DNA from: Caballeronia sp. M1242
GTDB lineage: Bacteria > Pseudomonadota > Gammaproteobacteria > Burkholderiales > Burkholderiaceae
Reading direction: 5' to 3'
Length of the DNA stretch: 64,000 nucleotides
Assembly: GCF_017220215.1 (NCBI RefSeq)
Contig: NZ_CP071129.1
Span: 2,170,001 to 2,234,000 of the forward strand
In this document: positions 47,371-56,789 of the stretch, in pieces
Numbering within the stretch: the stretch's first letter is position 1
Layout: every line of letters begins with the position of its first letter
The notes under the pieces: model-generated
Databases searched by the model: none
Told to the model about the DNA's origin: nothing
Seen by the model: the letters and a program-made list of their open reading frames with translations, nothing else
Position numbers and translations under genes: made by a program

Positions 47371-48792
47371 ATGGCCGAAGCTAGCGTTCCCCTGTGCGTC
47401 GATCTGGACGGCACGCTGACCGCCACCGATCTGCTGGTCGAATCGTTCCTCGTGCTCGTCAAGAAGAATCCGGTCTATATCCTCTACTGCTTTGTCTGGT
47501 TATTGCGCGGCAAGGCGTACCTGAAGGCGCAGATCGCCGAGCGCGTAGCCATCGATGTGTCCGTGCTGCCGTATAACGCGCGTTTCGTCGAATATCTGCG
47601 GGAGCAGCGTCAATCGGGACGCGACCTTTATCTCTGCACCGCGTCGAACAAACAGTTCGCAGAACAGATCGCCAAGCACTTCGGCATCTTCACAGGCGTG
47701 CTTGCAAGCGATCATTCGCACAACCTCAAAGGCAGCCAAAAGGCCGGCGCGCTCACGAAGGAATTCGGCGCGCACGGTTTCGATTACTGCGGCAACGCGC
47801 TCGCCGACGTGCCGGTCTGGGAGGCGTCGCGGCAGGCGATCGTCGTCGGCAATCGGCACATCGCGGCGGCGGCTGAAAGGGTGAACAAGACGATCGTCTT
47901 CTTCGAAGAAAAGCGCTCGCTCGTTCGCCTGACGCTCAAGGAAATGCGCGTGTACCAGTGGGTGAAGAACCTGCTGATTTTCGTGCCGCTGCTCGCGTCG
48001 CACCGCTTCACCGATCCGGCGATGCTGCTCGCCGAAACGCTCGCGTTTTTCTCGTTCAGCTTTTGCGCGTCGGCGGTGTACCTGCTGAACGACATGCTCG
48101 ATCTCGACTCGGACCGTCGCCACGCGAAGAAGCGCAACCGGCCGTTCGCGTCCGGGCAACTGCCGCTGACCTACGGCATGGCGCTCACGTTGACGCTGCT
48201 CGTCGCATCCGCCGCGCTTGCCGCGCAACTCGCGCCCAACTTTCAGCTCGTGCTCGGCGGCTACTTCATCGTGACGCTCGCGTATTCGTTCAAGCTCAAG
48301 CGCCTGATGCTGGTGGATGTCTTCACGCTCGCCGCGCTTTATACGTCGCGCGTGATCGCGGGCGGCGCGGCGGCCGATATCCTGCTGTCGGACTGGCTCA
48401 TCATGTTCTCGGTGCTCATCTTCCTGAGCCTCGCGATGGTCAAGCGTTACACCGAGCTCGACGCCCTCTTGCGCGACGGCAAGGTGTCGGCGGCCGGGCG
48501 CGGCTACGTCACGCAGGATCTCGGCATTCTGCGTTCGTTCGGCACCGCGTCGGGGTATGTCGCCGTGTTGGTGCTGGCGCTGTATCTGAACTCGTCGGAC
48601 GTGCGGCTGCTGTATCGGCATCCGCACGCGCTATGGGTGCTCTTCGGGCTCTTGCTGTACTGGGTGAGTCGCGTGTGGATGCTCGCGTTTCGCGGCGAAA
48701 TGCACGACGACCCGATCGTCTATGCGATCAAGAACCGCCTGAGCCTTCTCGTCATCTGTCTATGCATCGCCACGATCGTCGCGGCGATCTAG
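47371..48792 (+). CDS. HAD-UbiA fusion, probable polyprenyl-phosphate phosphoribosyltransferase-like enzyme
   Basis: A 473-residue membrane protein. Residues 1-200 are a HAD-type phosphatase (nucleophile motif VDLDGTLTATD, then LCTASNK); residues 205-473 are a UbiA prenyltransferase with about eight membrane helices, the diphosphate-binding NDMLDLDSD (Asn240, Asp241, Asp244, Asp248) and a second motif Asp316 to Arg327. In mycobacteria a UbiA protein makes decaprenyl-phosphoryl-5-phosphoribose and a separate phosphatase removes the phosphate; here both steps could be joined. Quinone or heme synthesis is less likely given the HAD domain and the SMR-like and GT87 genes that follow. GAGG lies just before the ATG. 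Confidence 0.82.
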   Translation: MAEASVPLCVDLDGTLTATDLLVESFLVLVKKNPVYILYCFVWLLRGKAYLKAQIAERVAIDVSVLPYNARFVEYLREQRQSGRDLYLCTASNKQFAEQIAKHFGIFTGVLASDHSHNLKGSQKAGALTKEFGAHGFDYCGNALADVPVWEASRQAIVVGNRHIAAAAERVNKTIVFFEEKRSLVRLTLKEMRVYQWVKNLLIFVPLLASHRFTDPAMLLAETLAFFSFSFCASAVYLLNDMLDLDSDRRHAKKRNRPFASGQLPLTYGMALTLTLLVASAALAAQLAPNFQLVLGGYFIVTLAYSFKLKRLMLVDVFTLAALYTSRVIAGGAAADILLSDWLIMFSVLIFLSLAMVKRYTELDALLRDGKVSAAGRGYVTQDLGILRSFGTASGYVAVLVLALYLNSSDVRLLYRHPHALWVLFGLLLYWVSRVWMLAFRGEMHDDPIVYAIKNRLSLLVICLCIATIVAAI

Positions 48793-48813
48793 CTCCAACC
48801 TGACCTGCGCTTC

Positions 48814-49176
48814 ATGCAATACATCACGCTTCTTCTGAGCGGCACGTGCAGTGCGCTCGCGAGTATCCTGCTGCGTCTCGCGGGCACGCTGCCGGCGAGC
48901 GGCCACGCGCTCGTCTTCGGCATGGAGCCGCGCGCGCTCATCTACCGGCTCGGGGCGATCGGCGCTTATGGCGCGGGCTTCGTGCTGTATGCGCTCGCGC
49001 TGCGGCGCGTGGAACTGAGCGTCGCGTATCCGTTGATGGTCGTGGTGACGATACTCGAAATCATGCTGTTCGGCGTGCTGCTCGGAGAGGCGATGTCGCT
49101 GCGCACGCTTGCCGGCGCCACGTTGTTGATCGCAAGTGTTCTGCTGCTTTACGCGCCCGCTCCGGCCACGGCCTGA
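48814..49176 (+). CDS. SMR-like small membrane protein, possible lipid-sugar flippase
   Basis: A 120-residue protein with four membrane helices, the size of SMR/EamA-type proteins. It lacks the membrane glutamate (position 14) needed by EmrE-type drug exporters, having Ala there, which fits the ArnE/ArnF-type flippase branch rather than drug export. Gene order, 21 bases after the HAD-UbiA gene and 43 before a GT87 gene, suggests it moves a polyprenyl-phosphate sugar across the inner membrane. This role is inferred. Confidence 0.75.
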   Translation: MQYITLLLSGTCSALASILLRLAGTLPASGHALVFGMEPRALIYRLGAIGAYGAGFVLYALALRRVELSVAYPLMVVVTILEIMLFGVLLGEAMSLRTLAGATLLIASVLLLYAPAPATA

Positions 49177-49219
49177 GCCGCGTTGAATATCAAAAAAAGA
49201 GTCGTTTCGGGGAACTGTC

Positions 49220-50533
49220 ATGCTGATTTCACGGACTGCCGCGGGCAAGTCCGCGCCGAGTCTCGGCGCGATTTCGACCGCGCTGATCGTCGTGGCGCTA
49301 GCGATGATCGCGGCGCGCGTGCCGCACGTCTACGCGCAGTTCCGCGCCGATCCCGCGAACGCCTTCAGCGATTTCAACTACTACCTGTACGCGTTCACGA
49401 CCGTGCTGCGCCATCCTGCCGATGCAACGGTGCTCTACGATCACGCGAGCCTCGTCGCGTTCATGCGCTCGATCGGCGCCCGCGATGCCGGCATGGACGT
49501 GTTCTATGCGTATCCGCCGCAATTCGCGTGGCTGTTCTCGCCGCTCGGCGCACTCTCGCCGCTCGCGGCGAAGGCCGTGTGGGTCGGCGGATCGCTCATG
49601 CTGTTCGCGCTGGGCGTCGCGATGGTCGCGAAGCTCGCGTATCGGGGCGCGGATCGCGGCGTCGTGCTGCTGATCGTCGCGCTCGCGCTCTTGAGCCGCC
49701 CTTTCTTCGACGATGTGTATTGGGGCCAGTCGAACGAGTTGCTGTTCTTCCTGCTCGCGGCGACGTTCTTCTTCATCGATCGCGGCAATCGCGGGCTCGC
49801 GGGCGTGTTCCTCGGCGTGGCGATCGCGCTGAAGGTGACGCCCATCGCCATTGCGGGTCTGCTGCTGTTGCGACGCGAATGGCGCACTGCCCTCTTCACG
49901 TTCGTGACGTCCGTCGTGCTGACCGCGATCACGGCGTGGGCGCTCGGGTTTCATGCGATCTGGCATTACGTCGTATCCGACATGCCGCGCCTCAACACGC
50001 AGAACCTCATGCTCGGCGGCGCGCCGATCAACGTTGCGCTGCGCGGCGGCCTGCAAACGGTGCTGCAGAGCGCCGGCCTCGGCGCGTCTCAGGCGATGCT
50101 CGGCGCGGTCTGGATCGCTACCGCCTCGGTTGTCTGCACGCTGGCCGTGGTGCTGGTGGCGCGGCGCCACGCGGACCGTCGCATCGATTTCGCGCTCGCC
50201 ACGATGACGATGCTCGTCGCATCCCCGATGCTGGAGCCGGTGCATCTGGTCGTTGCACTGATTCCGGTGTGCATTTTGTTCGGCACGGCGTTCGAGCGGC
50301 CCGGCGCGCGGCTGTCGCGGGTCGCGCCGCGAGTCGAATTGCTGCTCGCGAGCCTGGCGATTGCGGTGATGGCGTTCGCGTCGCGCGGCGCGAGTTATAC
50401 GGTCGCGGTATGGCTGCTGTACGCGCTGCTCGTCGCGCGATACTTCGCGACCGGCGGCGTCACGCGCGTTCGTTCGATTCCGGGCGCAGAAGATCGAACG
50501 CCGCCAGCGCGAGCACGCCCGACATCACGATGA
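49220..50533 (+). CDS. GT87 (DUF2029) polyprenyl-phosphate-sugar transferase
   Basis: A 437-residue polytopic membrane protein of the GT-C class, GT87 family, which uses polyprenyl-phosphate sugars as donors (mannose in mycobacteria). The first periplasmic loop has the acidic FSDFNYYLYA, followed later by FYAYPPQFAWLFSPL, YWGQSNELLFFLL and ALKVTPIAIAGLLLL, as in the family. GGGGAA before the ATG is the likely ribosome-binding site. It is the acceptor-glycosylating end of the cassette; the acceptor is unknown. Confidence 0.82.
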   Translation: MLISRTAAGKSAPSLGAISTALIVVALAMIAARVPHVYAQFRADPANAFSDFNYYLYAFTTVLRHPADATVLYDHASLVAFMRSIGARDAGMDVFYAYPPQFAWLFSPLGALSPLAAKAVWVGGSLMLFALGVAMVAKLAYRGADRGVVLLIVALALLSRPFFDDVYWGQSNELLFFLLAATFFFIDRGNRGLAGVFLGVAIALKVTPIAIAGLLLLRREWRTALFTFVTSVVLTAITAWALGFHAIWHYVVSDMPRLNTQNLMLGGAPINVALRGGLQTVLQSAGLGASQAMLGAVWIATASVVCTLAVVLVARRHADRRIDFALATMTMLVASPMLEPVHLVVALIPVCILFGTAFERPGARLSRVAPRVELLLASLAIAVMAFASRGASYTVAVWLLYALLVARYFATGGVTRVRSIPGAEDRTPPARARPTSR

Positions 50534-50773
50534 GCGCGGCGGAGTGGCGTCCGAAGTAAAGCAGCGCGGCGGAAGTCCACGCCGCGACGCAGAGGGCAGC
50601 GAAGCGTTTCATGATGAAGCGGTGGTGCAGGGAAAGATCGCTATTTTATCGAGCGGGCGTGGATGAACGCATAAAACGGCCGCTTGCGGTGTTGCTGATG
50701 GCATCAGCTCGATTGCGTCAGCCGAGGCGCTGGTCTAGCGTGCACCGCCCCTCGGCCCGCAACGACACCACTC

Positions 50774-51544
50774 TTACTGCGCCGCCAGATAAAACGCCTG
50801 GTCCCGCTGCGGCGTCACGCCGACCACGGTAAGCAAGCCGTTTACGACCGTCGCTTCGACGGGCATCGACACGTTGTTAAGACCGCACAACGCGCCGCTG
50901 AAATTCAGCGTGCCGTCGAGCAGATGCTTGCCGGTTGCGCGTGGCTTGAAGCTGCCCGAGAACGTGCATGCGCTCTGCGTGCCGTTGGCCGTGCCGTCGG
51001 CGGCGATGGTGATCGTCGAGACCGGGTTATAGCCCGCGCCGCTCGTCCACGTACGCGCGACATCGCTCAGGGCGAGCGGCGTGTCGTAGGTCGCGTTGTA
51101 GTTGCCGTTGAAGGCGGTGGCGGTCGTGTCAGGCGCAACGTAGAGACTCGTGGTGGCGGAAAGCGCGCTCTTCGTCGTAAAGTTGCCCGTCAGCGTGCCT
51201 GCGCGAATCGCGCCGAGGTTGTGGAAGCCGACCGTCGCTGAATCGGTGAGCGCGCCGTCGGTAGCCGTCATGATGCCTTCGATCATCCACACGAACGAGC
51301 CGCTCTGCGTGTAGATGCTGTAGTACTGCCCGTTTTCCAGCACGATGGTCTGCGCCGCGAACGACTGCGACGAATTCGCCGATCCGTACCAGAGGCCTTC
51401 GGGCAATGCGTGAGACGTCTTGGGAACACAGGATTTCGTCAGATTGCTGAGATCCGACACGCAGGTCTTGTCGTCGCCGCCGCCGCCGCCGCATGCGGCG
51501 AGGATGGGCAGAGCGAGCAGGCAGAGTTTCGATAGGAGTTTCAT
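50774..51544 (-). CDS. hypothetical lipoprotein
   Basis: A 256-residue protein with a lipoprotein signal (LCLLALPILAACGGGGG, Cys at about residue 18, no Asp after it, so probably outer membrane). The mature part is beta-rich with repeated Gly/Thr-strands (SAVTLxG-like segments, e.g. GTLTGNFTTKSA and DGTANGTQSACTFSGSF) and four cysteines. I do not recognise a family. It converges on the GT87 gene across 240 bases in which I see nothing. Confidence 0.72.
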   Translation of the reverse strand: MKLLSKLCLLALPILAACGGGGGDDKTCVSDLSNLTKSCVPKTSHALPEGLWYGSANSSQSFAAQTIVLENGQYYSIYTQSGSFVWMIEGIMTATDGALTDSATVGFHNLGAIRAGTLTGNFTTKSALSATTSLYVAPDTTATAFNGNYNATYDTPLALSDVARTWTSGAGYNPVSTITIAADGTANGTQSACTFSGSFKPRATGKHLLDGTLNFSGALCGLNNVSMPVEATVVNGLLTVVGVTPQRDQAFYLAAQ

Positions 51545-51756
51545 GGCGAGTTCATTGTCTTCGGAGTGAGCACAGGCCGCCGCTCTCGACGGATGCCGAC
51601 AATGAAATAACGGAACGTTACCGTGGAACTTTAGGACTCAGGACGCGCGAGCTCACGCTGGGAGAGTCGCGTGAAGGCGCCGCGTCGTTACAGCGCGCGC
51701 CATGCGGATGACAGCCGCGTCCTTAGTCCGGCCAAGCCGCCCGACGCGGGCATCGC

Positions 51757-53505
51757 TCATTCACCCTCCCGATCATCCGACGAAAAGACGCAGAGCCTGC
51801 CCGACCGGTAGACCGGAACATCCCTGCCCGCGACGCCGCAATCATCCACCACCATGCCGATAGCATTACTGCGCGCGTAAGCCATGCGTTCCGGCAGGCT
51901 TGCGGCGCCGAGACTGCTGACCATCCGCTGGTGCCAAGTGTGGTAGTAGCTGGGCAGCCAAAGCGCCGCTGCGCCATATTTACCCATGATCCAAACCTGG
52001 CGATGCGACATCGTGGGAAACACCTCGCTGCCGATCAGCAAGTCTCTCATGCGCGACGGCGCTTCCGGCAGGGGGCTGCGCTCGTAGAGCCGCATCACCG
52101 GCAAAAGGAAGACCGTATCAGGAGGCGTATTGGCTTTCGCCCATCCGGCCACGGCGAGCCAGTCCGCGCGCTTTGCGGCAGCGTCCGAAACGCGGCGATA
52201 CTGCTTGACGATCTGCGCCACCGTTCCCGCGGTAGACAGCGTCAGCAGCAATGCCGCGACGATCGGGCTGGCGAGCCGCGCACCGGGTTGCCAGATCTTT
52301 CGCATGGCTAGCACAGGAAGCAGCATCGCAGCGCCCAAGGGGCTGACAACCACGGCACAAACCAGAATAGGCGCCCATACAAAGCGATCCGCCTCCTTCG
52401 CCGAGGTCATCCATCGCGTGATGACGGCTGCGAGCGCAAGTCCGGCCAGTATTTGCAGATACGTCGTCGAGCGCAGCAGATGAAGATTGAACAGCGTGGG
52501 CGACGCGGTGACCAGCGGTAGCAGCGCGCCGATCGCCCACGTTCCCAGCAACACACCGGTCAGCGCATATATCAGCCGCGTCCGCTCTCGCGGCAACTGC
52601 GATGCCGAGACGAAGGCGGTCGCGATAACGACCGCAAAGCCGACGTATTGCCTGAGCGCCAAGTGCATCGCCAGAAAGTGATCGGGCCAATGCTCGAGCA
52701 AATACACGCGGAAATCGTAATCGGGCCTTTTGCCCAATTCGGGGTTGTGCGAAAGATTGACCAACACCGGAAGCGCCAGCACGACACACGCGAGCAAGCC
52801 GGGCCAACTTCTGCGCACGAGGCGCCCAATGGATAGCGCTTGTTCTCGCCATTGCAACCAAACAATCGCCACCATGAGCGGCGCAAGCCAGACGGCCATG
52901 AAGATGTTGAGTGCGAATACGAGCCCTGCCACGGCCAGCGCCCAAGCATAACGGTGGCGCCACACGAGCGAGAGCGCAATCAGGCCCAAGCCGTTGCCGA
53001 GTTCCGAGTGGCTGAAAGAACTGATGGCGATTCCGCCTTCGCCAGCGAAAGATTCGCCGCGCAGCAAGCCGATGACCGCGCACAGCAGCATGAAAATCAG
53101 CGTCTGCGTTCGCCCCTTCAGCCCCAGAATGCCGATCCAGGAGCCGATGCCCGCGAAGAAAAGCAGTCGAGAAACAAACAGCCACGGAAGAAAGAACTTC
53201 AGCACATTGCTGTCGTCGGCGATGCCCACCTGAAGAAGCCAAAATCCGGAAGCGAAATAACGCAGCGACTGAATGAAGGCATCGTGCGCGAACTGCGGTT
53301 CGCGCCACAAGCCCTCGAGAATCGGCAAGTGGAAGATATTGTTACTGTCGATCGTGAAACCGGTGACTGCTATGGACAGCAGACTAAGTGCTGTCAACAA
53401 AGCCGCCCAACCGCGCCAACCGAGCGTCTCTTGCATGAATAGAGGCTCGGTACCGCTTTCTCTGCGGGTCGCATCGACTCGTTCGACCGGCGCGATCTTT
53501 CTCAT
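51757..53505 (-). CDS. large polytopic membrane protein, GT-C-like
   Basis: A 582-residue inner-membrane protein with about a dozen helices and a periplasmic-looking C-terminal domain of about 110 residues (WAKANTPPDTVFLLPVMRLYERSPL, then VWIMGKYGAAALWLPSYYHTWH). The architecture, with an acidic first loop (WREPQFAHDAFIQSLRYFAS), is like glycosyltransferases of GT-C type, but no family motif is certain. The start could be 53505 or ATG at 53436. It stands apart from the GT87 gene; relation to it is speculative. The 212-base gap before the lipoprotein gene holds nothing I can name. Confidence 0.65.
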   Translation of the reverse strand: MRKIAPVERVDATRRESGTEPLFMQETLGWRGWAALLTALSLLSIAVTGFTIDSNNIFHLPILEGLWREPQFAHDAFIQSLRYFASGFWLLQVGIADDSNVLKFFLPWLFVSRLLFFAGIGSWIGILGLKGRTQTLIFMLLCAVIGLLRGESFAGEGGIAISSFSHSELGNGLGLIALSLVWRHRYAWALAVAGLVFALNIFMAVWLAPLMVAIVWLQWREQALSIGRLVRRSWPGLLACVVLALPVLVNLSHNPELGKRPDYDFRVYLLEHWPDHFLAMHLALRQYVGFAVVIATAFVSASQLPRERTRLIYALTGVLLGTWAIGALLPLVTASPTLFNLHLLRSTTYLQILAGLALAAVITRWMTSAKEADRFVWAPILVCAVVVSPLGAAMLLPVLAMRKIWQPGARLASPIVAALLLTLSTAGTVAQIVKQYRRVSDAAAKRADWLAVAGWAKANTPPDTVFLLPVMRLYERSPLPEAPSRMRDLLIGSEVFPTMSHRQVWIMGKYGAAALWLPSYYHTWHQRMVSSLGAASLPERMAYARSNAIGMVVDDCGVAGRDVPVYRSGRLCVFSSDDREGE

Positions 53506-54142
53506 TGCAGATAACGGCCGTCCTTGCGGACGTCGCCCAACTGCAAAACGGTGCCGACATTTTCTTTCGTCGCCGTATTGGAGTGCTGACACTTTTCCTG
53601 GCTGTCGAATGGAATCGTCATGGTTCGCGCCGTGTTGCACTTCTGGTAACGGAAGTTATCGCCTGGACAAAAAGAAATAACAAGGAGTCTGCCGTTCGGA
53701 TTTGTGTGTCTGCGACTTCACTGTTATGGAGGAAGCGAGGCGACCGAATTGTCGACGCTGCCGTTTATCTGCGCGAAGTTTATTTAGCGGGATCGCCGTG
53801 TTCATAGACACAATGGCGCGGCGCGGCCAAGTCGGAATGCGCGAGAAGAAGGACTCGGGGCTCGCCGTCGCGGGAGCGTTGGCGCGGTCTGCGCATAAGA
53901 AAGAATGAGTCGCTCAGCACAGCGAACGAAGATACTGCGCCTGATGCGGTGCATCGTCGGTTCGCGCTTCCGCTGCGCAAGTGGCAGCTCGTCCGCGTCA
54001 GTTTTTAGCCCAGCCGCAAAAGACCGCGCCCTAGTCAGCCGACTCTAGAAACAAGAAAGCCCTCGCACGGAGGGCTTTCAGATACTTAACATCCAACGAA
54101 CTTTGCGGCACTTACCAGCGCTATCCGGTCAGCGCCACGAAC
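53506..54142. other. 637-base region without a recognised gene, with sodB terminator
   Basis: Only the sodB terminator at 54055-54079 is clear. Otherwise I see AT-richer stretches around 53640-53700 that may hold the promoter of the membrane-protein gene, and no supported open reading frame, RNA gene or repeat. Confidence 0.5.
54055..54079 (-). terminator. probable rho-independent terminator of sodB
   Basis: GAAAGCCCTC (54055-54064) and GAGGGCTTTC (54070-54079) form a ten-base perfect stem, followed on the minus strand by a T-rich tract. It lies about 64 bases past the sodB stop. Confidence 0.75.
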
Positions 54143-54724
54143 TCACGCGCCGAAATTCTTCGAAGCGAAGTCCCAGCTCACGATGTTCCAGAATGCCTCG
54201 ATGAACTTAGGACGCGCATTGCGATAGTCGATGTAGTAAGCATGCTCCCACACGTCCAGCGTGACGAGCGGCTTGCTGTCGGTGGTCAGCGGCGTCGCGG
54301 CGTTGCTCGTCGAGACGATATCGAGCGAGCCGTCCGTCTTCTTCACAAGCCACGTCCAGCCCGAGCCGAACGTGCCCACGGCGACCTTCGCGAACTCTTC
54401 CTTGAACTTGTCGAAGGAGCCGTATTTCGCGTTGATTGCGTCGGCCAGCGCGCCGGTCGGAGCGCCGCCGCCGTTCGGCGATAGGCTATTCCAGAAGAAC
54501 GTGTGATTCCACGTCTGAGCCGCGTTGTTGAACACGCCGCCCGACGACTTCTTCACGATTTCTTCGAGCTGCATGTTCTCGAATTCAGTGCCCTTGATCA
54601 GCTCGTTCAGCTTGGTCACATAGGTCTGGTGGTGCTTGCCATAGTGAAACTCGAGCGTTTCTTCCGACATGTGCGGTGCAAGCGCGTTCTTGTCGAACGG
54701 CAGCGGCGGGAGCGTATGTTCCAT
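54143..54724 (-). CDS. sodB: iron superoxide dismutase
   Basis: Dismutates superoxide in the cytoplasm. The 193-residue protein has the metal ligands in [23 protein letters not shown] and [16 protein letters not shown]. The [13 protein letters not shown] segment is of the iron-type rather than manganese-type enzyme. The start at 54724 has an AAAGGAAG before it; the open frame further upstream has no support. Confidence 0.95.
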   Translation of the reverse strand: MEHTLPPLPFDKNALAPHMSEETLEFHYGKHHQTYVTKLNELIKGTEFENMQLEEIVKKSSGGVFNNAAQTWNHTFFWNSLSPNGGGAPTGALADAINAKYGSFDKFKEEFAKVAVGTFGSGWTWLVKKTDGSLDIVSTSNAATPLTTDSKPLVTLDVWEHAYYIDYRNARPKFIEAFWNIVSWDFASKNFGA

Positions 54725-54932
54725 GATTGCGAGCTTCCTTTCTATGTGGATTGTGGGACTGTGAGGAGTGAAGCAGTGGAGCAATGGATTGTAGGCGAGT
54801 TGGGATAACCCCGCAAACCGCCCGCCTTTATGAGCAAGATCGCTTTCTTACCGTCAAAAGCGGCGTAAAAAGTGCTCGCGGCCGCGCTTCGCGCCACGTC
54901 GAAATTACGCCGTGGCGCGAGCGCGAAACGCG

Positions 54933-56300
54933 TCAGAAATCGTCGGACAGACGCGGCTGAACGTCGGCGAGAACGACATCCGCCGAGCCTTGCGCGAGGT
55001 GAACCGTGAGCGCGCGCTTGGGCTTCAGCGCGTTCGGCGCGCGCAGCGCTCGGCCCGTTTGCGTGTCGATGAGCGCGGCATAACCGCGTTCCAGCGTGCG
55101 CTGCGGACTCAGCACCTGCAAACGCGCCGCGAGCTCGGATACGCGCGCTTTCTCGCGCTCGCGACGACGCTCGTTCGCGCTTTTCATGCGCTGCGCAAGC
55201 CGCAGCAGGTGCTCGCTTTGCGCGGCGACATCCGGCCGCCTGCGCTCCCAGCGATAGCGCACGAGCGCGAAGTGCGCGCGCGCATCGCGCACGGGCCGCG
55301 CGCCGGCTGTTGCAAGACGGCTCGCGAGTTGCCGCAGATGCACGCGCTGCCGCGCGAGCCGCTCGGCGGGACTCACGAGCCTGCGCGCGAGCCAGTCGAG
55401 TTGCTGCGCGCGACGCTCCATCGTGCGTCCGAACGCGCGCGCGAGCGCCGCGTGGCGATGATCCAGCTCGCGCAGCAACAACACGCGCTGCGGACTCACG
55501 AGCTCTGCTGCGCCGGTCGGCGTGGGCGCGCGGACATCGGCGGCGAAATCGGCGATGGTGAAGTCCGTCTCGTGACCGACGCCGCTCACCACCGGCAGTT
55601 CGCTCGCGGCTATCGCCCGGACGAGCACTTCCTCGTTGAATGCCCACAAGTCTTCGATGGACCCACCGCCGCGGCACACGATCAGCACATCGACTTCGCG
55701 CCGCGCGTTGGCCGCTTCGACCATCGCCGCGAGTTTCGCGCCGGCGCCCGTGCCCTGCACCGGCCCCGGATACACGATCACCGGCACGTGCGGCGCGCGG
55801 CGCGCGAGCGTGGTCAGCACGTCGCGCAACGCGGCGGCCTGCAAAGACGTGACGATGCCGATGCCGCGCGGATGCGTCGGCAGCGCGCGCTTGCGCTCGG
55901 CGGCGAAGAGGCCTTCGCTCTCCAGTTGCGCCTTGAGGCGCAAAAACGCTTCGTACAGGCGCCCCTGCCCCGTGCGCCGCACCGCTTCGACGCTCAGTTG
56001 CAATTCGCCGCGCGGCTCGTACATGGTGACGAGCGCGCGCACTTCGATCTTGTCGCCTTCGCGCGGAACGAACTCGGCGTACTGCGCGCGGCTTCGGAAC
56101 ATCACGCAGCGCATCTGCGCGTTGGCGTCCTTGATCGAAAAGTACCAGTGGCCGCTCGCGGCGCGCGTGAAGTTCGACACTTCGCCCGATACCCAGACGA
56201 GCGGAAACGACCGCTCCAGCATCGTGCCGATCGCACGGTTGAGCACGGAAACGGGGATGACGGCGTCGCCACCTGGCGTCGGCAAGGAATCGGGAGTCAT
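54933..56300 (-). CDS. xseA: exodeoxyribonuclease VII large subunit
   Basis: Large subunit of the single-strand exonuclease, 455 residues. After an OB-fold nucleic-acid domain ([20 protein letters not shown]) comes the nuclease domain ([57 protein letters not shown]) and coiled-coil C-terminal helices. The start at 56300 is at the conserved region. xseB is not adjacent. It lies 208 bases upstream of sodB on the same strand. Confidence 0.95.
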   Translation of the reverse strand: MTPDSLPTPGGDAVIPVSVLNRAIGTMLERSFPLVWVSGEVSNFTRAASGHWYFSIKDANAQMRCVMFRSRAQYAEFVPREGDKIEVRALVTMYEPRGELQLSVEAVRRTGQGRLYEAFLRLKAQLESEGLFAAERKRALPTHPRGIGIVTSLQAAALRDVLTTLARRAPHVPVIVYPGPVQGTGAGAKLAAMVEAANARREVDVLIVCRGGGSIEDLWAFNEEVLVRAIAASELPVVSGVGHETDFTIADFAADVRAPTPTGAAELVSPQRVLLLRELDHRHAALARAFGRTMERRAQQLDWLARRLVSPAERLARQRVHLRQLASRLATAGARPVRDARAHFALVRYRWERRRPDVAAQSEHLLRLAQRMKSANERRREREKARVSELAARLQVLSPQRTLERGYAALIDTQTGRALRAPNALKPKRALTVHLAQGSADVVLADVQPRLSDDF

Positions 56301-56541
56301 GGTTGAGATCGGATGAGAGGCGCGTCGCCCGGCGCGGTCCGCCTGGCAAGGCCCCGCAAGTGTAGCAAGTGTCCACACAGAAGAAGTTACCGATACGGCT
56401 CCCCGACGGCCGCCGGACGCCCATGAGTTCGTAGCAAGTCTTTGATTCGACGCGTTTTATTGCAGCAAGCCAGGCAATTTCCCGAAGCAACTCTTTCCTG
56501 AAGCGGATTTCGCCTTTTTGAACGCCAAGTTCTTCACAGAG

Positions 56542-56550
56542 TTATCCACA
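56542..56550 (+). promoter_or_regulatory. DnaA box in the xseA-lpxK intergenic region
   Basis: TTATCCACA is a perfect DnaA box, here in the 489-base gap 56301-56789 between divergent xseA and lpxK. A single box is more likely a regulatory site than an origin. The gap otherwise holds no gene that I can support; exbB and exbD, which precede lpxK in some relatives, are not here. Confidence 0.6.
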
Positions 56551-56789
56551 GTTTGCGTCGGTGCCGCGAACGGCCGCACCGACTGGCGAAGAGCGCGTTC
56601 GCGCGATAGAGTGCCGGGTCGTGCACCGGTCGCGCGGTTCCGAGGTTGATTGGGACCTTCGAGCGCGCACCGCCGGTCGAACCGTACAACGCATACCGAA
56701 ACCGAAGGAGTTGCCGTTGCGCGCCCTGCCGTACCCGAGATCGTTCCCGCGTTACTGCGCATTGCAAGCCGTACGCGCGAAGGCGGTCC

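Noticed and set aside
56542..56550. Replication origin
   Set aside because: Only one DnaA box, no AT-rich unwinding region and no dnaA, parAB or rpmH genes nearby.
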